Shown: positions 48,405 to 61,048, counted from the stretch's first letter. The stretch: DNA of 64,000 nt from Sinotaia quadrata (GCA_028829895.1 CM054179.1:104474375-104538374), one strand, 5' to 3'. Numbers and translations are program-made. The notes: generated by a model not told the origin, from the letters alone.

Positions 48405-48960
48405 TTAACGTCGAGATGTAGTTAAAATGAAGGATGAATAAAGGCACGCCCACTGACTCTTGGTATGTATCCTACTGGACTCCGAAAATATTTTGTTGCA
48501 AGTCATTGTAACAAGGCTTGACCGGTATTTATAGACTCAGGTGTCAATTGACCAGAATCGTTCATTCATTCATTTACCTTTTTACACCCACACTCTGATT
48601 CCACGGGGTGCTCCCGGTACTTCTAGGGGGACCTACACTATTTCAAAGGAGCCGTCAGTGCACCCTTCCTTTCCCCTTGCTGTCTGACAGTCGCTATGCT
48701 CGATTGCAACTTGGCAGTCTAGTTGGAAATCCTCCTTTGTCCTCTGTCAGTCAGTCAGCTGCACTCACGTTCTATGCGTTCAACTTGAAAATTCTTAGAA
48801 ATTGGAAACCACACCCTTCTGTCAGCTTCAGCTGGTGAAGAGCGTGAAAAATTAAAGACCTATAGGACTTAATTAAGGAAGAGTGACCTCCCTTCATCAC
48901 AACAGGAAAATTCAAAAACCTTGCAGATATACCATATCAATATAAATGTAAATCAACAGT
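48405..48960. other. Unique DNA
   Basis: No gene recognised. Confidence 0.45.
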
Positions 48961-49076
48961 TTAAGCTAGGTACCCTTCATAAAAATGATGCACTTACTAA
49001 TAACAATGATATGTGACCAGCTAAGTGCCCATCATAAAAATAATCATTTACCAATAACAATCACATGTGACCGATG
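48961..49076. repeat. Tandem duplication, ~56 bp x2
   Basis: Two diverged copies containing CATCATAAAAATAATCA or similar, and CAATAACAATCACATGTGAC. Confidence 0.8.
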
Positions 49077-49769
49077 AAAATGTGTAAACTTGCTGCCAAA
49101 CAACAACATGAAAGTTGCAGTAGCTCTAAATTTTCGTCATAACAAAGAACTGTGACATTAACAGTGAGAACACAGGCACGTTAAATAGTAAACATAAAAT
49201 GTGGAGAAAGGACACACTGTGGCATTTTTACGTCCATCACGGATTAACGAAAAGAGAAGAATAAGTACAATAATAAATTTCCCATAATTCTTCTAAAATT
49301 TACGTCCAGGGTTCATTAGCACAACTTCAGTCACGTCACTGATAGAAACACTGACACATGATCACTTTTAGTTTTAAAAGTCATGTATTGTAATAGGAAT
49401 GCCCTTGACCCTTTGGTGACTCAAATTGCAGTACAAAGAGCATTGTAGAAGTTTTCTTTCTTTCAAATTTAATTTGACCTCACCTGTAATTTTGTGTGTC
49501 CTTTTCTTCATTGCAATATTATCGGAAAGAGACTTTTCATTCATTTAGGAAGGTTTGGACGCCATTTGTCTGTGCAACAATTTAAGCTGTCTGTTTATGA
49601 AACTGACCTGGTCGTGATAAGCATTTTACTTTTTTTTTTTATTATCTTGTGTAATGTCACGATAATTGCAAGCACCATTGACACAAAGAGCAAGAGAACC
49701 AGTTTCAACACTGAATGAGAAAACTAAAATATAAGGAGAAGGTACAGCAAAAATATACAGTGGTTAGAA
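49077..49769. other. Unique AT-rich DNA
   Basis: No gene recognised. Confidence 0.45.
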
Positions 49770-50190
49770 GGATGCAGCCAAGAGCGCCCTCTGCGTAGAG
49801 TTATGCCCCCTTGCCGCGATCCTTAATCTAGGAGATCAGATAGGCTTTTAGCTCGCCTCCTCACTTATCGTGCAGCCAAATGTCAATCACGGATGTTGGA
49901 AAGAGCGCTTTCACTTCAGGACTTTTCTGGCATTTCGGTCTGAGTCGAAAAGTCTTTCTGGGCGAGGAAAAAGATTTCCCGCTGGCGAGATAAGGGGTGG
50001 GGTGGGGGGTGGGAGCTATCGTGACTAACAGTTATCGCACAGAAGGACGGGAAATATTAGTAGAAAAAACAAATTCCCATTAAAACCTCGCCGCCTTCAT
50101 CGACTAGGCATGCGCGGCTACAAGGAATGATTCACGCCTTTGATTTAGTTCCTTTTGTCATAAGCGGATTGAAGACGTTTCCATGCTGTC
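49770..50190. promoter_or_regulatory. GC-richer island, possible regulatory element
   Basis: A stretch of about 420 bp, less AT-rich than its surroundings, with no usable frame. It has CTTATC (GATA-type) and TGTCAATCA at 49881-49889 (TGATTGACA on the minus strand, a Pbx/Meis-type word), plus a G-quadruplex motif. Purely a sequence-based suggestion. Confidence 0.25.
49994..50013 (+). other. G-quadruplex motif
   Basis: Four G-runs (4, 4, 6 and 3) separated by single T residues. One of the strongest quadruplex patterns in the window. Confidence 0.7.
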
Positions 50191-50192
50191 AT

Positions 50193-50331
50193 TTCGTTCA
50201 GTTATAGATCTACCAAGGGGTGAGATTTCGTCCAGTTATAGATCTACAAAGGGGTGAGACTTCGTCCTGTTATAGATCTACAAAGGGGTGAGATTTCGTC
50301 CTGTTATAGATCTACAAAGGGGTGAGATTTT
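50193..50331. repeat. Minisatellite, 35-bp unit, four copies
   Basis: Copies of GTTATAGATCTACAAAGGGG followed by TGAGATTTCGTCC(A/T). Confidence 0.94.
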
Positions 50332-50757
50332 ACACCTAGCACATTGCATTTGGAATGTGTAAATCCGAATGGTTAGACACATATTATATCTCTTGCACTT
50401 TTCTTTGCAATAATAATCCTTCTATGGTCTGCAGTTGAAAAACGTATTCCTTCAGTTCACTCTTTCTCTCTCTTCATACCTCTGTCACTGACACGTCATT
50501 CCGACTTATTTAATTGTCACGTCTGTTTGATGTCACCTGACGAATAAGAGGAAAATGTCACGTCCAACAGATATCTTTCGTTTGGCGGCGTTCCTCTTTG
50601 CCTTCCGCACATGATCATCCCGCTCCCAGTCTCGGGCTGTTTGCTTCCAACGCGAGTTGTTGTTCTTGCTCTAGCTTCGTCGCACTAGTCGGGAGTTTCT
50701 TTTTCTAGAATTCCATTCCCCCCTCCTCTGTTGACCACCACGAGAACTACGCGTCCA
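50332..50757. other. Unique DNA
   Basis: No gene recognised. Confidence 0.45.
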
Positions 50758-50917
50758 CCACACACACACACACACAGATACAAACACACACTCTCTCATA
50801 ATACATACGCACACACGAAATATGCACAATATCAAAACCACATACACGCACGCACACACACACACAAACACACATACACACACACACACATACACACGCG
50901 CGCGCATGCACGCACGC
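50758..50917. repeat. CA-rich microsatellite region
   Basis: Several short (CA)n blocks interrupted by TATG, TACG and GCGC. Confidence 0.92.
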
Positions 50918-51828
50918 CTAATTGTTACTACTAATACTATGTTTGAAAGATTGACATATCAAAAAACCTTATAAAATTATGCACGAAAATTGTATTGAAC
51001 TAAATATAGATGATAAAGTCGGGAGCGGAAATAGAGAGATCCAATTAATCTATATGAAAATAACATTTGAGGCTGCTCATCTCCGTCTCGATGTAATACA
51101 TGTGTATATAATTTGAAAAAATGCAGTTATTATTTTATGGTTGCAATTCCCTGCTTTAAAAGCCTGGTCTTTTTAGTATTAACTACAAGCAAACAAATAT
51201 TAATCCAAACTTCTCCGCCGGGACACTGTTTACACCCCTGATTGCCGGAAAATTGATATTTAAACAAATATAATATGTGTCTGTTAAACAATATTGTCGT
51301 TAAGATTTCCAGTGTCTCGGCAAACATTAGATATGTATACTAGGCTCGATTGGATAAAGATAAGCAAGCATAAGATCACGGTAACCTGAACCGATTTATT
51401 TGTAAATTCAAATAAAAGGTGAACTAGTTCAACCTATTTACAAACTTCCCGTCATTCTGCCAAAATATATAACTTGATTTAAAAATCGATACAGCTTATT
51501 AATTTATTCTCGTTCATGTCAAGCGCAGATACCGATGCTTTGACATCTCATTTCTGTATCTGACGCACTTGAATACAGGATAACTACGTCATCTGCTCTT
51601 GATGGTGTGTTGGACCACACCCCCCCCCAGATGACGTAATCCCTAGCAAATGAAATTAGTTACATTTGCAGTATGTAAATTAGTTATTTTAAAAAATTCA
51701 GTCTGAACTAGTTTAATGTATTTCTTTATTTTACGTCAGATATTGTATGAATGACGTAAATCACTAATGCCTAGCTGAATAACACAGTTGACATTTCAGC
51801 TTTCTTTGCATGAGTACTGAAATATTTG
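50918..51828. other. Unique AT-rich DNA
   Basis: No gene recognised. A C run lies at about 51620-51629. Confidence 0.5.
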
Positions 51829-52096
51829 AGAGTTACTTTATTTAGTTTTACAGTCTGCTTATATTGAGTTACTTTATTTAGTTTTACAGTCTGTTTATAT
51901 TGAGTTGCTTTATTTAGTTTTACAGTCTGTTTATATTGAGTTGCTTTATTTAGTTTTACAGTCTGTTTATATTGAGTTGCTTTATTTAGTTTTACAGTCT
52001 GCTTATATTGAGTTACTTTATTTAGTTTTACAGTCTGTTTATATCGAGTTGCTTTATTTAGTTTTACAGTCTGTTTATATTGAGTTGCTTTTTATC
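51829..52096. repeat. Minisatellite, 36-bp unit, seven copies
   Basis: Copies of GAGTTGCTTTATTTAGTTTT followed by ACAGTCTGTTTATATT. The 84-codon plus frame at 51905-52159 (12-residue repeats) is its translation. Confidence 0.95.
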
Positions 52097-52655
52097 AGAT
52101 CTTCTGTATACGTAATGTTGCTACTGGACTTCCCGTTGATAACGTTGTTTTTAGCGTAATTGTAGTCGATTTTTTGGATCACAATCAATACAGTTAAACT
52201 CTTTTATTTGTTCGGGTATTTTCCTATTTCCACCATATAGTATTAGCTACTTTAGAATTATTATAACGGGAAGTCAGCCTTGACTTTAAAAGAAAATACG
52301 TTGATAAAGGAAGAAATAATGTTGCCTTTACACAATTTTCGAAATCTCTCTTCCTATTTCGCTATTTCTAGCGTTTCCTCCTCTGCCCTAAATCTGTGAA
52401 TTTATGCCCCCCCCCCCCCCCAATATTTATATATATCTCGAAGAGTGATCGTATTTAACTTTGTCTCAGTCGCTAACTCTCTAATCATCAAACTACAGTG
52501 AACGATTGCTTTGTACCTGGCAATGATTGCTTTGGAGCGATGGCCTGCTATTCTTAGGTTTTGATAAAAGATAATCCTGACACGGGAATTGATAGCTGGA
52601 GGCCGATAAAATTGTACCATGGTAACTGCAGTGTTAGTACGACTTAGTCTGAGCT
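52097..52655. other. Unique AT-rich DNA
   Basis: A C run at about 52407-52421. No gene recognised. Confidence 0.5.
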
Positions 52656-52789
52656 TCTCTGCCCTCTACATTATGTCTGATTTTCTAGTACTTTTCATAC
52701 GCCCTCTACATTATGTCTGATTTTCTAGTACTTTTCATACGCCCTCTATATTATGTCTGATTTTTTAGTACCTTTCATACGCCCTTATG
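52656..52789. repeat. Minisatellite, 40-bp unit, three copies
   Basis: Copies of CGCCCTCTACATTATGTCTG followed by ATTTTCTAGTACTTTTCATA. Confidence 0.94.
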
Positions 52790-52929
52790 TCTTACAAGTA
52801 CAACAATCCTGCTCAAAGTACATAAAACTGTTGATAATCATAAATTTCAGGTTGTAGTTGTTGTTCATGTTGGGGGGGGGACGCTTTTGGCTTTCGCGTA
52901 GTATATGAAAAACACGCGCAAGCAAAGCA

Positions 52930-52944
52930 TCACACACGCACGCA

Positions 52945-53027
<83 letters not shown>

Positions 53028-53075
53028 GGACGCTCAAACATATATAAGCACACACACACTCACACACAAACACAC
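52930..53075. repeat. (CA)n/(TA)n microsatellite region
   Basis: CA-rich tracts separated by GCAC and a (TA)n block, with a G run at 52871-52880 just before. Confidence 0.95.
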
Positions 53076-53647
53076 AAACACACATATGTATAATTATGCA
53101 TGTTCGAACGTATATATATATATTATACAGTAATCCATACATGCATTAATCCATACATACAGTAATGCACTGCAGGGATGATTTCCAGTTACTTTCCACG
53201 TACGCTAATTTGCGCCTGGAATTAATAGCAGTATACTTTACTCTGTCTTCATGAAAATATTGTTTGGTAACATTAATCACTCTTTATCAGTTAATCAGTA
53301 AGTGTCGTCTGCTCAACTGTTCCTATGAACAAGATATTTTTCTTTTCGTAGAACTATGACTTTCATTCATAAAAGTAAAGATTTTCGTTAGATTACAACA
53401 TTCTTTGCCATTCTGCTTATGTCTCCATTCGGCTGGAGCCTTTTTCTAGAATGAATAAGAGCACTAATTTCTTTGTCTCTGATTAACATATAGTCTCTCT
53501 GTAAACCAAAAATTCTGAACCGTTTCACGAATCACGTCCTAAATCTCTCGATCTACCCACCTTCTCTAGGCGTTACTGAGCAATGCAAACACGCAGACTT
53601 TCTAATCTGCCTAAAATCCCGAAGTGTTTAGAAAAGTCAAGTGTAAA
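53076..53647. other. Unique AT-rich DNA
   Basis: No gene recognised. A (TA)n run lies at about 53111-53124. Confidence 0.45.
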
Positions 53648-53883
53648 ATGTTTCCCAGACTGAATAAATTCCCAAAACGTGTTTGTAGTAAAGTAGATCT
53701 CCCGGCATGAATAAATTCCCAAAACGTGTTTGTAGTAAAGTAGATCTCCCGGCATGAATAAATTCCCGAAACGTTGTTTGTAGTAAAGTGGATCTCCCGG
53801 CATGAATAAATTCCCCAAACGTTGTTTGTAGTAAAGTGGATCTCCCGGCATGAATAAATTCCCAAAACGTTGTACACAGTAAA
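53648..53883. repeat. Minisatellite, 47-48-bp unit, five copies
   Basis: Copies of CCCGGCATGAATAAATTCCC followed by AAAACGT(T)GTTTGTAGTAAAGT. The left copies are 47 bp and the right ones 48 bp because of one extra T. The minus-strand frames of about 100 codons come from the array. Confidence 0.94.
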
Positions 53884-54860
53884 GTCGTAGTTCTCCAAAT
53901 CTCTCTGGGCTGAATTCACGAAATATTTTGAATATTCAAATCATAGGTCGTCTTATTGGCCCGAAATTCTGAAGCATTTTATAAAGTATAGTTTGGTACA
54001 TCATCTCAACATCATGTATAGTGCTGATTGATCGTGCTGAAAAATTATGAAAAATTAAGTTATGCCCCTTTTCAAGTAACAATAAAGTGTTGTGTTGCTC
54101 TTGTTACTGTTGCCAACAATCAACGAAATCTTTAACATACTGAATCGCGTCAACCAGTGGCCATGGGGAGCGCCAACGAAACCAGAGATCCTATTTTGCA
54201 CTTATTATTTTTAATCTTCTGATGTTGCAACAATATTGATTCACTGCTTCCCAGTCACTTAATATTCCTGAAATTGATACCTAACTTAATATTCCAGCTA
54301 TAGCCAGCGGAAACGCTGTCGGACTGTGATCAGTCTTTCACAGATCTAAAGTCGGAAGTTTATTTTGCCCCAATACTAAAGTAGCAGGAAAAATAATTTT
54401 CAGAAATGACGTTTGTGGACTTAAGTTATCGCCACTTAATACGTTGGCGCTCACAGCTTGTCACGGTTGAATAAGAACGCAAGCGCGTCTGTGTAATATG
54501 TGGCTTTAACCCTTCTACTCCAGTAGGAAATATTAGCAAGGAATTAACCCTCGAAATGTTGCCGAGTAAGACCCGTAAAAAAAATACTAGAGATCTGATG
54601 ACCGAGCAGCATATTAAATGCACCAACACTTTTATTTTGATAAAGATGCTTGCTGGGAATTAGAAAGGTGACTTTATTTTGACAATAATGTCTGCAGAGC
54701 CAAAGATCCAGACAGAAACAGTAATGCATAAAAATAGCTTGTCTGGAACTTTATTTTAATCGCCTGAAAGTGGCACCAGTTCCGACCTTATCAGGAAAAT
54801 TTTGGCAATGACTTCTATCATGAAGAGAGGTTTATTTTTTTATTCTTTTGTTCCAAGCAA
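53884..54860. other. Unique DNA
   Basis: No gene recognised. Two loosely similar TTTATTTTGA(T/C)AA pieces occur near 54630-54690. Confidence 0.45.
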
Positions 54861-54905
54861 GGAGTACATAACCTTACAATGTCAGTGCCAGCACAGGAAA
54901 TGGAG
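54861..54905. repeat. Decayed left-edge unit of the 55-bp satellite
   Basis: A diverged unit beginning GGAGTACATAACC. It shares GGAGTACAT with the decayed units on the far right, which suggests the older form of the unit. Confidence 0.75.
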
Positions 54906-57380
54906 TCTATTCAAGCACACACAACACTATAATGTCTGTCAATGCCAACACACAATGGAGTCTATTCAATCACACACAACACTATAATGTCTGTCAATGC
55001 CAACACACAATGGAGTCTATTCAAGCACACACAACACTATAATGTCTGTCAATGCCAACACACAATGGAGTCTATTCAAGCACACACAACACTATAATGT
55101 CTGTCAATGCCAACACACAATGGAGTCTATTCAAGCACACACAACACTGTAATGTCTGTCAATGCCAACACACAATGGAGTCTATTCAAGCACACACAAC
55201 ACTGTAATGTCTGTCAATGCCAACACACAATGGAGTCTATTCAAGCACACACAACACTATAATGTCTGTCAATGCCAACACACAATGGAGTCTATTCAAG
55301 CACACACAACACTGTAATGTCTGTCAATGCCAACACACAATGGAGTCTATTCAAGCACACACAACACTGTAATGTCTGTCAATGCCAACACACAATGGAG
55401 TCTATTCAAGCACACACAACACTGTAATGTCTGTCAATGCCAACACACAATGGAGTCTATTCAAGCACACACAACACTGTAATGTCTGTCAATGCCAACA
55501 CACAATGGAGTCTATTCAAGCACACACAACACTATAATGTCTGTCAATGCCAACACACAATGGAGTCTATTCAAGCACACACAACACTGTAATGTCTGTC
55601 AATGCCAACACACAATGGAGTCTATTCAAGCACACACAACACTGTAATGTCTGTCAATGCCAACACACAATGGAGTCTATTCAAGCACACACAACACTGT
55701 AATGTCTGTCAATGCCAACACACAATGGAGTCTATTCAAGCACACACAACACTGTAATGTCTGTCAATGCCAACACACAATGGAGTCTATTCAAGCACAC
55801 ACAACACTATAATGTCTGTCAATGCCAACACACAATGGAGTCTATTCAAGCACACACAACACTGTAATGTCTGTCAATGCCAACACACAATGGAGTCTAT
55901 TCAAGCACACACAACACTGTAATGTCTGTCAATGCCAACACACAATGGAGTCTATTCAAGCACACACAACACTATAATGTCTGTCAATGCCAACACACAA
56001 TGGAGTCTATTCAAGCACACACAACACTATAATGTCTGTCAATGCCAACACACAATGGAGTCTATTCAAGCACACACAACACTATAATGTCTGTCAATGC
56101 CAACACACAATGGAGTCTATTCAAGCACACACAACACTATAATGTCTGTCAATGCCAACACACAATGGAGTCTATTCAAGCACACACAACACTGTAATGT
56201 CTGTCAATGCCAACACACAATGGAGTCTATTCAAGCACACACAACACTGTAATGTCTGTCAATGCCAACACACAATGGAGTCTATTCAAGCACACACAAC
56301 ACTATAATGTCTGTCAATGCCAACACACAATGGAGTCTATTCAAGCACACACAACACTGTAATGTCTGTCAATGCCAACACACAATGGAGTCTATTCAAG
56401 CACACACAACACTGTAATGTCTGTCAATGCCAACACACAATGGAGTCTATTCAAGCACACACAACACTGTAATGTCTGTCAATGCCAACACACAATGGAG
56501 TCTATTCAAGCACACACAACACTGTAATGTCTGTCAATGCCAACACACAATGGAGTCTATTCAAGCACACACAACACTGTAATGTCTGTCAATGCCAACA
56601 CACAATGGAGTCTATTCAAGCACACACAACACTATAATGTCTGTCAATGCCAACACACAATGGAGTCTATTCAAGCACACACAACACTGTAATGTCTGTC
56701 AATGCCAACACACAATGGAGTCTATTCAAGCACACACAACACTGTAATGTCTGTCAATGCCAACACACAATGGAGTCTATTCAAGCACACACAACACTGT
56801 AATGTCTGTCAATGCCTACACACAATGGAGTCTATTCAAGCACACACAACACTGTAATGTCTGTCAATGCCAACACACAATGGAATCTATTCAAGCACAC
56901 ACAACACTGTAATGTCTGTCAATGCCAACACACAATGGAGTCTATTCAAGCACACACAACACTATAATGTCTGTCAATGCCAACACACAATGGAGTCTAT
57001 TCAAGCACACACAACACTGTAATGTCTGTCAATGCCAACACACAATGGAGTCTATTCAAGCACACACAACACTGTAATGTCTGTCAATGCTAACACACAA
57101 TGGAGTCTATTCAAGCACACACAACACTGTAATGTCTGTCAATGCCAACACACAATGGAGTCTATTCAAGCACACACAACACTGTAATGTCTGTCAATGC
57201 CAACACACAATGGAGTCTATTCAAGCACACACAACACTGTAATGTCTGTCAATGCCAACACACAATGGAGTCTATTCAAGCACACACAACACTGTAATGT
57301 CTGTCAATGCCAACACACAATGGAGTCTATTCAAGCACACACAACACTGTAATGTCTGTCAATGCCAACACACAATGGAG
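54906..57380. repeat. Satellite array, 55-bp unit, 45 copies
   Basis: Units start at 54906 and then every 55 bp to 57326 without a single indel. Each runs TCTATTCAAGCACACACAAC, ACTRTAATGTCTGTCAATG, CCAACACACAATGGAG. R is A in 14 units and G in 31. Apart from R I see only four single-base differences, in units 2, 35, 37 and 40. The order of A and G units forms a repeated block (see findings). No gene. A CRISPR array is excluded, as there are no spacers. Confidence 0.99.
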
Positions 57381-57635
57381 TATATTCGGGCACACATAAC
57401 ACTGTAATGTCAATGTATGCACACAAAGGAGTAGAATGCCAATGCAAACTCCTTCAATGGAGAACACTCAAACACACACATACCTATAAAAAAAAACCAA
57501 TGCAGACACATGCATTGGAGTACATTCAGGAGCACAAGACACTATACTGTCAAGGCAAACACGTGCAATGGAGTACATTCAGGAATACAAAACACTATAA
57601 TGTCAAGGGCAAACACGTGTAATGGAGTACATTTT
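57381..57635. repeat. Decayed right edge of the 55-bp satellite
   Basis: About five diverged units with TGGAGTACATTCAGG and CAATGGAGTACATT, carrying indels and an A run, so age increases outward from the uniform core. An 86-codon plus frame here is repeat translation. Confidence 0.88.
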
Positions 57636-57949
57636 GGTTTAGGATATCTCACTACATTCTTCACTTCCTGTCAAATCACAGCAGAACGCGAAACAATTTT
57701 TCTTCTCCTTGTTAAGTTTTACTCTCGAGTAAATAAATAAATTAATGTCCTTTAATATACATAGAGTATACATAAGTAAATTCATATAAGAATATAAAAT
57801 CTACAATCAACAAGACTCACAATTAATAAACCTTTATTACACAACACAACTACCTAGTTCATAGAAGATGATTAATTACTTCTTTTTAATGACATAACAC
57901 ATACCTCGGATATTTTTTTCTATCGGTCCAGACTTCATCTCTTAATCAT
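57636..57949. other. AT-rich DNA
   Basis: Nothing recognised. Confidence 0.45.
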
Positions 57950-58618
57950 TACATATAGAGATACATTAATCGAATGTTATAACAAAAGGAATATATTAAT
58001 CTACTGTCATAACAATCAGAAATACACCAATCCACTATCATAACAAAAAAGGTACATTAATCCACTATCATTACAAACAGAGATACATTTATCTACTATC
58101 ATTACGAATAAGGAAACATTAATCTATTTTAGTTACAAACAGGGGTACACTAATCTACTATCGTCACAAAATGGGTATGCACTAATTCACTATCATTACA
58201 ATAGGGATACACTAAACCACTATAGGCACAAATAGAGAAACACTAATCCACTATCGTTACAAATAGAAATACACTAATCCACTATAGGCACAAATTAGGA
58301 TATACCAATCCACTATCGTTACAAATAGAGATACACTAATCCACTATAGGCACAAATTAAGATATACCAATCCACTATCGTAACAAATAGAGATACACTA
58401 ATCCATTGTCGTTACAAATAGAGATACACTAATCCACTATCGTTACAAATAGATACACTAATCCACTATCGTTACAAATAGAGATACACTAATCCACTAT
58501 CGTTACAAATAGATACACTAATCCACTATCGTTACAAATAGAGATACACTAATTCACTATAGGCACAAATAGAGATACACTAATCCACTATCGTTCAAGT
58601 AGGGATACAAGAGTCCAC
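57950..58618. repeat. Minisatellite, 32-bp unit, ~20 copies, two variants
   Basis: Copies of AATAGAGATACACTAATCCA followed by CTATCGTTACAA, or by CTATAGGCACAA. The left third is strongly diverged and the right two thirds are uniform. Confidence 0.94.
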
Positions 58619-58817
58619 TATCCACAGCAGCACCAGTAATCAGGTTAACAGTAAAACAACTCAGGACATCGATCAAATACATTTAAATCTTTATCCAGAA
58701 ATTTAGAAGCAAGAACACAAATCTACAATCTAAAATAACAGAAAACAGCTTGCCACACTTGAAACAAAAATAGAAAGCACGACCTTAACACTATCATGAA
58801 TTAAAATATACTTTGGT
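58619..58817. other. Unique DNA
   Basis: Nothing recognised. Confidence 0.4.
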
Positions 58818-58824
58818 TCCTCCC

Positions 58825-58884
<60 letters not shown>
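58818..58884. repeat. (TC)n microsatellite
   Basis: CCTCTC-rich start, then (TC)n. Confidence 0.96.
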
Positions 58885-59782
58885 AAACCTTGCTTCAGCC
58901 AGTGTAGAATGTTACTGGTCCTCATTAATTCATGTCAGATAGCTAATTCTCTGCTTATGCACTTATATACTTCAAAATAAATCCTTTTCGACGTTAAAAA
59001 TACAATTTATAAAATTAGAATATAGTCCTACACAAGTCACTGCCTCATACTCAATTATAATTCAATTACTTATCCAGTAATGGAGTCATTATCCCATCAT
59101 CTGATTTCTCATGAATCAAAACAATATAGTTCAAGGTCATCTAGTTTAAGTTGTTCCAATATTGCTGAAGCATCTTAAACTGTAATTATAATTTTATCGG
59201 AAAAGTCTGCCTCATGTTTGAGTCTCATATAGGTTCCTGCACATTTTCTCAATCAAACTCACTGCAACCTCACAGGAGACAGCGTCACTGAACACAAGCT
59301 AGAAGCAATACTGACGTAACTCGATCATTTCAAATATACTTATAAGCAACTTACAAGAAAAACCATACTTTTAATAAAATAGATATCCTGATATTTTCCT
59401 GAGATATTTGTCATATATAGAACTAGAAGTAAAAGATACAGAAGAACCAAATACACAAAAGTCCAGCAGAAAACAGGCTCCTGTTACATGTACTCAAACA
59501 CTCTTGGAAACACAGGAACACTCATTCACACAGTCAATTTTAACACTATATGGAAATTTTCGCACAGTTTTCATATATATTAATATCTACTCTTTTTTCT
59601 TTTTCTTTTCTTTTCTTCTTTTTTTTTTTGGGGGGGGACTGGAATGTTGTTTGCACATTTAAGATTAAATATTAAGGTGCTGTGATCTAAAAAAATAATT
59701 TCCGATCCAAACAAACTTTTTTTTAAAATTCAAACTGAAGAAGACTGACGTAGGTACAAAATAAAGTCTTTCGCCTAAAGAC
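58885..59782. other. AT-rich DNA with T/C and G runs
   Basis: A TTTTC-rich tract ends in a G run at about 59591-59637. No gene recognised. Confidence 0.5.
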
Positions 59783-59930
59783 TGCTCTTTGATGTAACAG
59801 TGTACGTGCTATTAATAGAATTCAGTATCTTCACTACTCATTATCTTCACTAGTCATGGTGTAACGGTGTACGTGTTATTAATAGAACTCTGTATCTTCA
59901 TTAGTCATGGTGTGATGGTATATGTGGTGT
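59783..59930. repeat. Tandem repeat, ~65-70 bp, ~2.5 copies
   Basis: Diverged copies with GTGTACGTGCTATTAATAGA and TATCTTCACTAGTCATGGTG. Confidence 0.85.
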
Positions 59931-59998
59931 TTAGGACATGTATCTAGAGTAGATTAAGATATATTAATATAGTTATATTTAATAAACTAACAATAAAA

Positions 59999-60024
59999 TA
60001 CACACACACACACACACACACACA

Positions 60025-60056
<32 letters not shown>

Positions 60057-60062
60057 CACACG
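59999..60062. repeat. (CA)n microsatellite with GCAC insert
   Basis: (AC)n interrupted by a (GCAC)n block. Confidence 0.97.
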
Positions 60063-60429
60063 ATGCAAGTACAGACGACTTTTTGCCAAGTATGCTTATG
60101 CCTCTCCCTGCAAAACGTAGAGAATACGGTTGACACTTTGTTCAAATAGTACTTTAAATATTTCATTGACATATGCAGAAAATTCACACTAAGAAATCAA
60201 ATGAGACGCCCCATCAATCATTCCTGTTTGATAAATACAGTGTCTAAATACTATCTTAATTTGCCTTCATTCATCGTTACTCAACTCTACATGTCTCAAT
60301 GCACACTCAATAGATCGCAAATGTCACTCTCGTCAGAACAATTATGTTGGATCTCTAGTTAAAGTTGTGGACAACAGTTGAAAGAAAAGCTTCAGTACAA
60401 GACAAAGAATTCTAGGAAAAGTGAATACG
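60063..60429. other. Unique DNA
   Basis: No gene recognised. Confidence 0.45.
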
Positions 60430-60660
60430 TAGTGACCTGTTCAGAGCTTGTAAAGGAGGGGGGAGGAGAGAGCGGAAGAGAGAGGGAGAGAGGGAGAAAG
60501 GGGGAGAATCATTTTCTGAGCTTGTCTGCTCAGGCAACATGAGGCTGGGAGCGCTTGGTAATTTGATGCCAATCGCATTTTAAATTAATGAGTGCTCCCG
60601 TGGGACGGAATGGCAGGCCCGTAAAAGTGAATCTTGAAACAAAATCTTCTTCAGGGAGCT
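60430..60660. promoter_or_regulatory. Possible regulatory island with hairpin
   Basis: A GA-rich run (60455-60507) is followed by a GC-richer block. At 60547-60599, GGGAGCGCTT and GAGTGCTCCC can pair over ten positions (with G-U pairs) around a loop containing CCAATCG and TTAAATTAATGAG, homeodomain-like words. No frame. Suggestion only. Confidence 0.25.
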
Positions 60661-60891
60661 GCTGATGGAAAAAACATATTTGATTCTGAAACCTTTCTCT
60701 AATTTCTTTTTCTCTTCTCGTTTAATACAAGTATTTTTTTTAATTTCCTCCCCTTTTCACACCACCTTCGTGGACGTAGCCACGCCTAAAGTGAGTCTGG
60801 AATGAACTCTTGAAATTTGATGATATTTGTGGAACGTAACATTTCCATTCTTATTTTTTTCCAGTTGTTCATATATTTCATCTCAACACAA

Positions 60892-60892
<1 letters not shown>
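60661..60892. other. Unique AT-rich DNA
   Basis: Nothing recognised. Confidence 0.4.
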
Positions 60893-60983
<91 letters not shown>

Positions 60984-61048
60984 TTTTGTTAGTTTGTTTG
61001 TTAGTTAGTTAGTTAGTTTGTTTGTTTGTTTCTTTCTTTCTTTCATTC
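60893..61048. repeat. (TTTC)n then (GTTA)n/(GTTT)n microsatellite
   Basis: About 22 TTTC repeats to 60982, then a short AGTT/GTTT block and a second small TTTC run. Confidence 0.97.

Noticed and set aside
54906..57380. CRISPR-like regular repeat
   Set aside because: Units are directly adjacent with no unique spacers, and the setting is eukaryotic.
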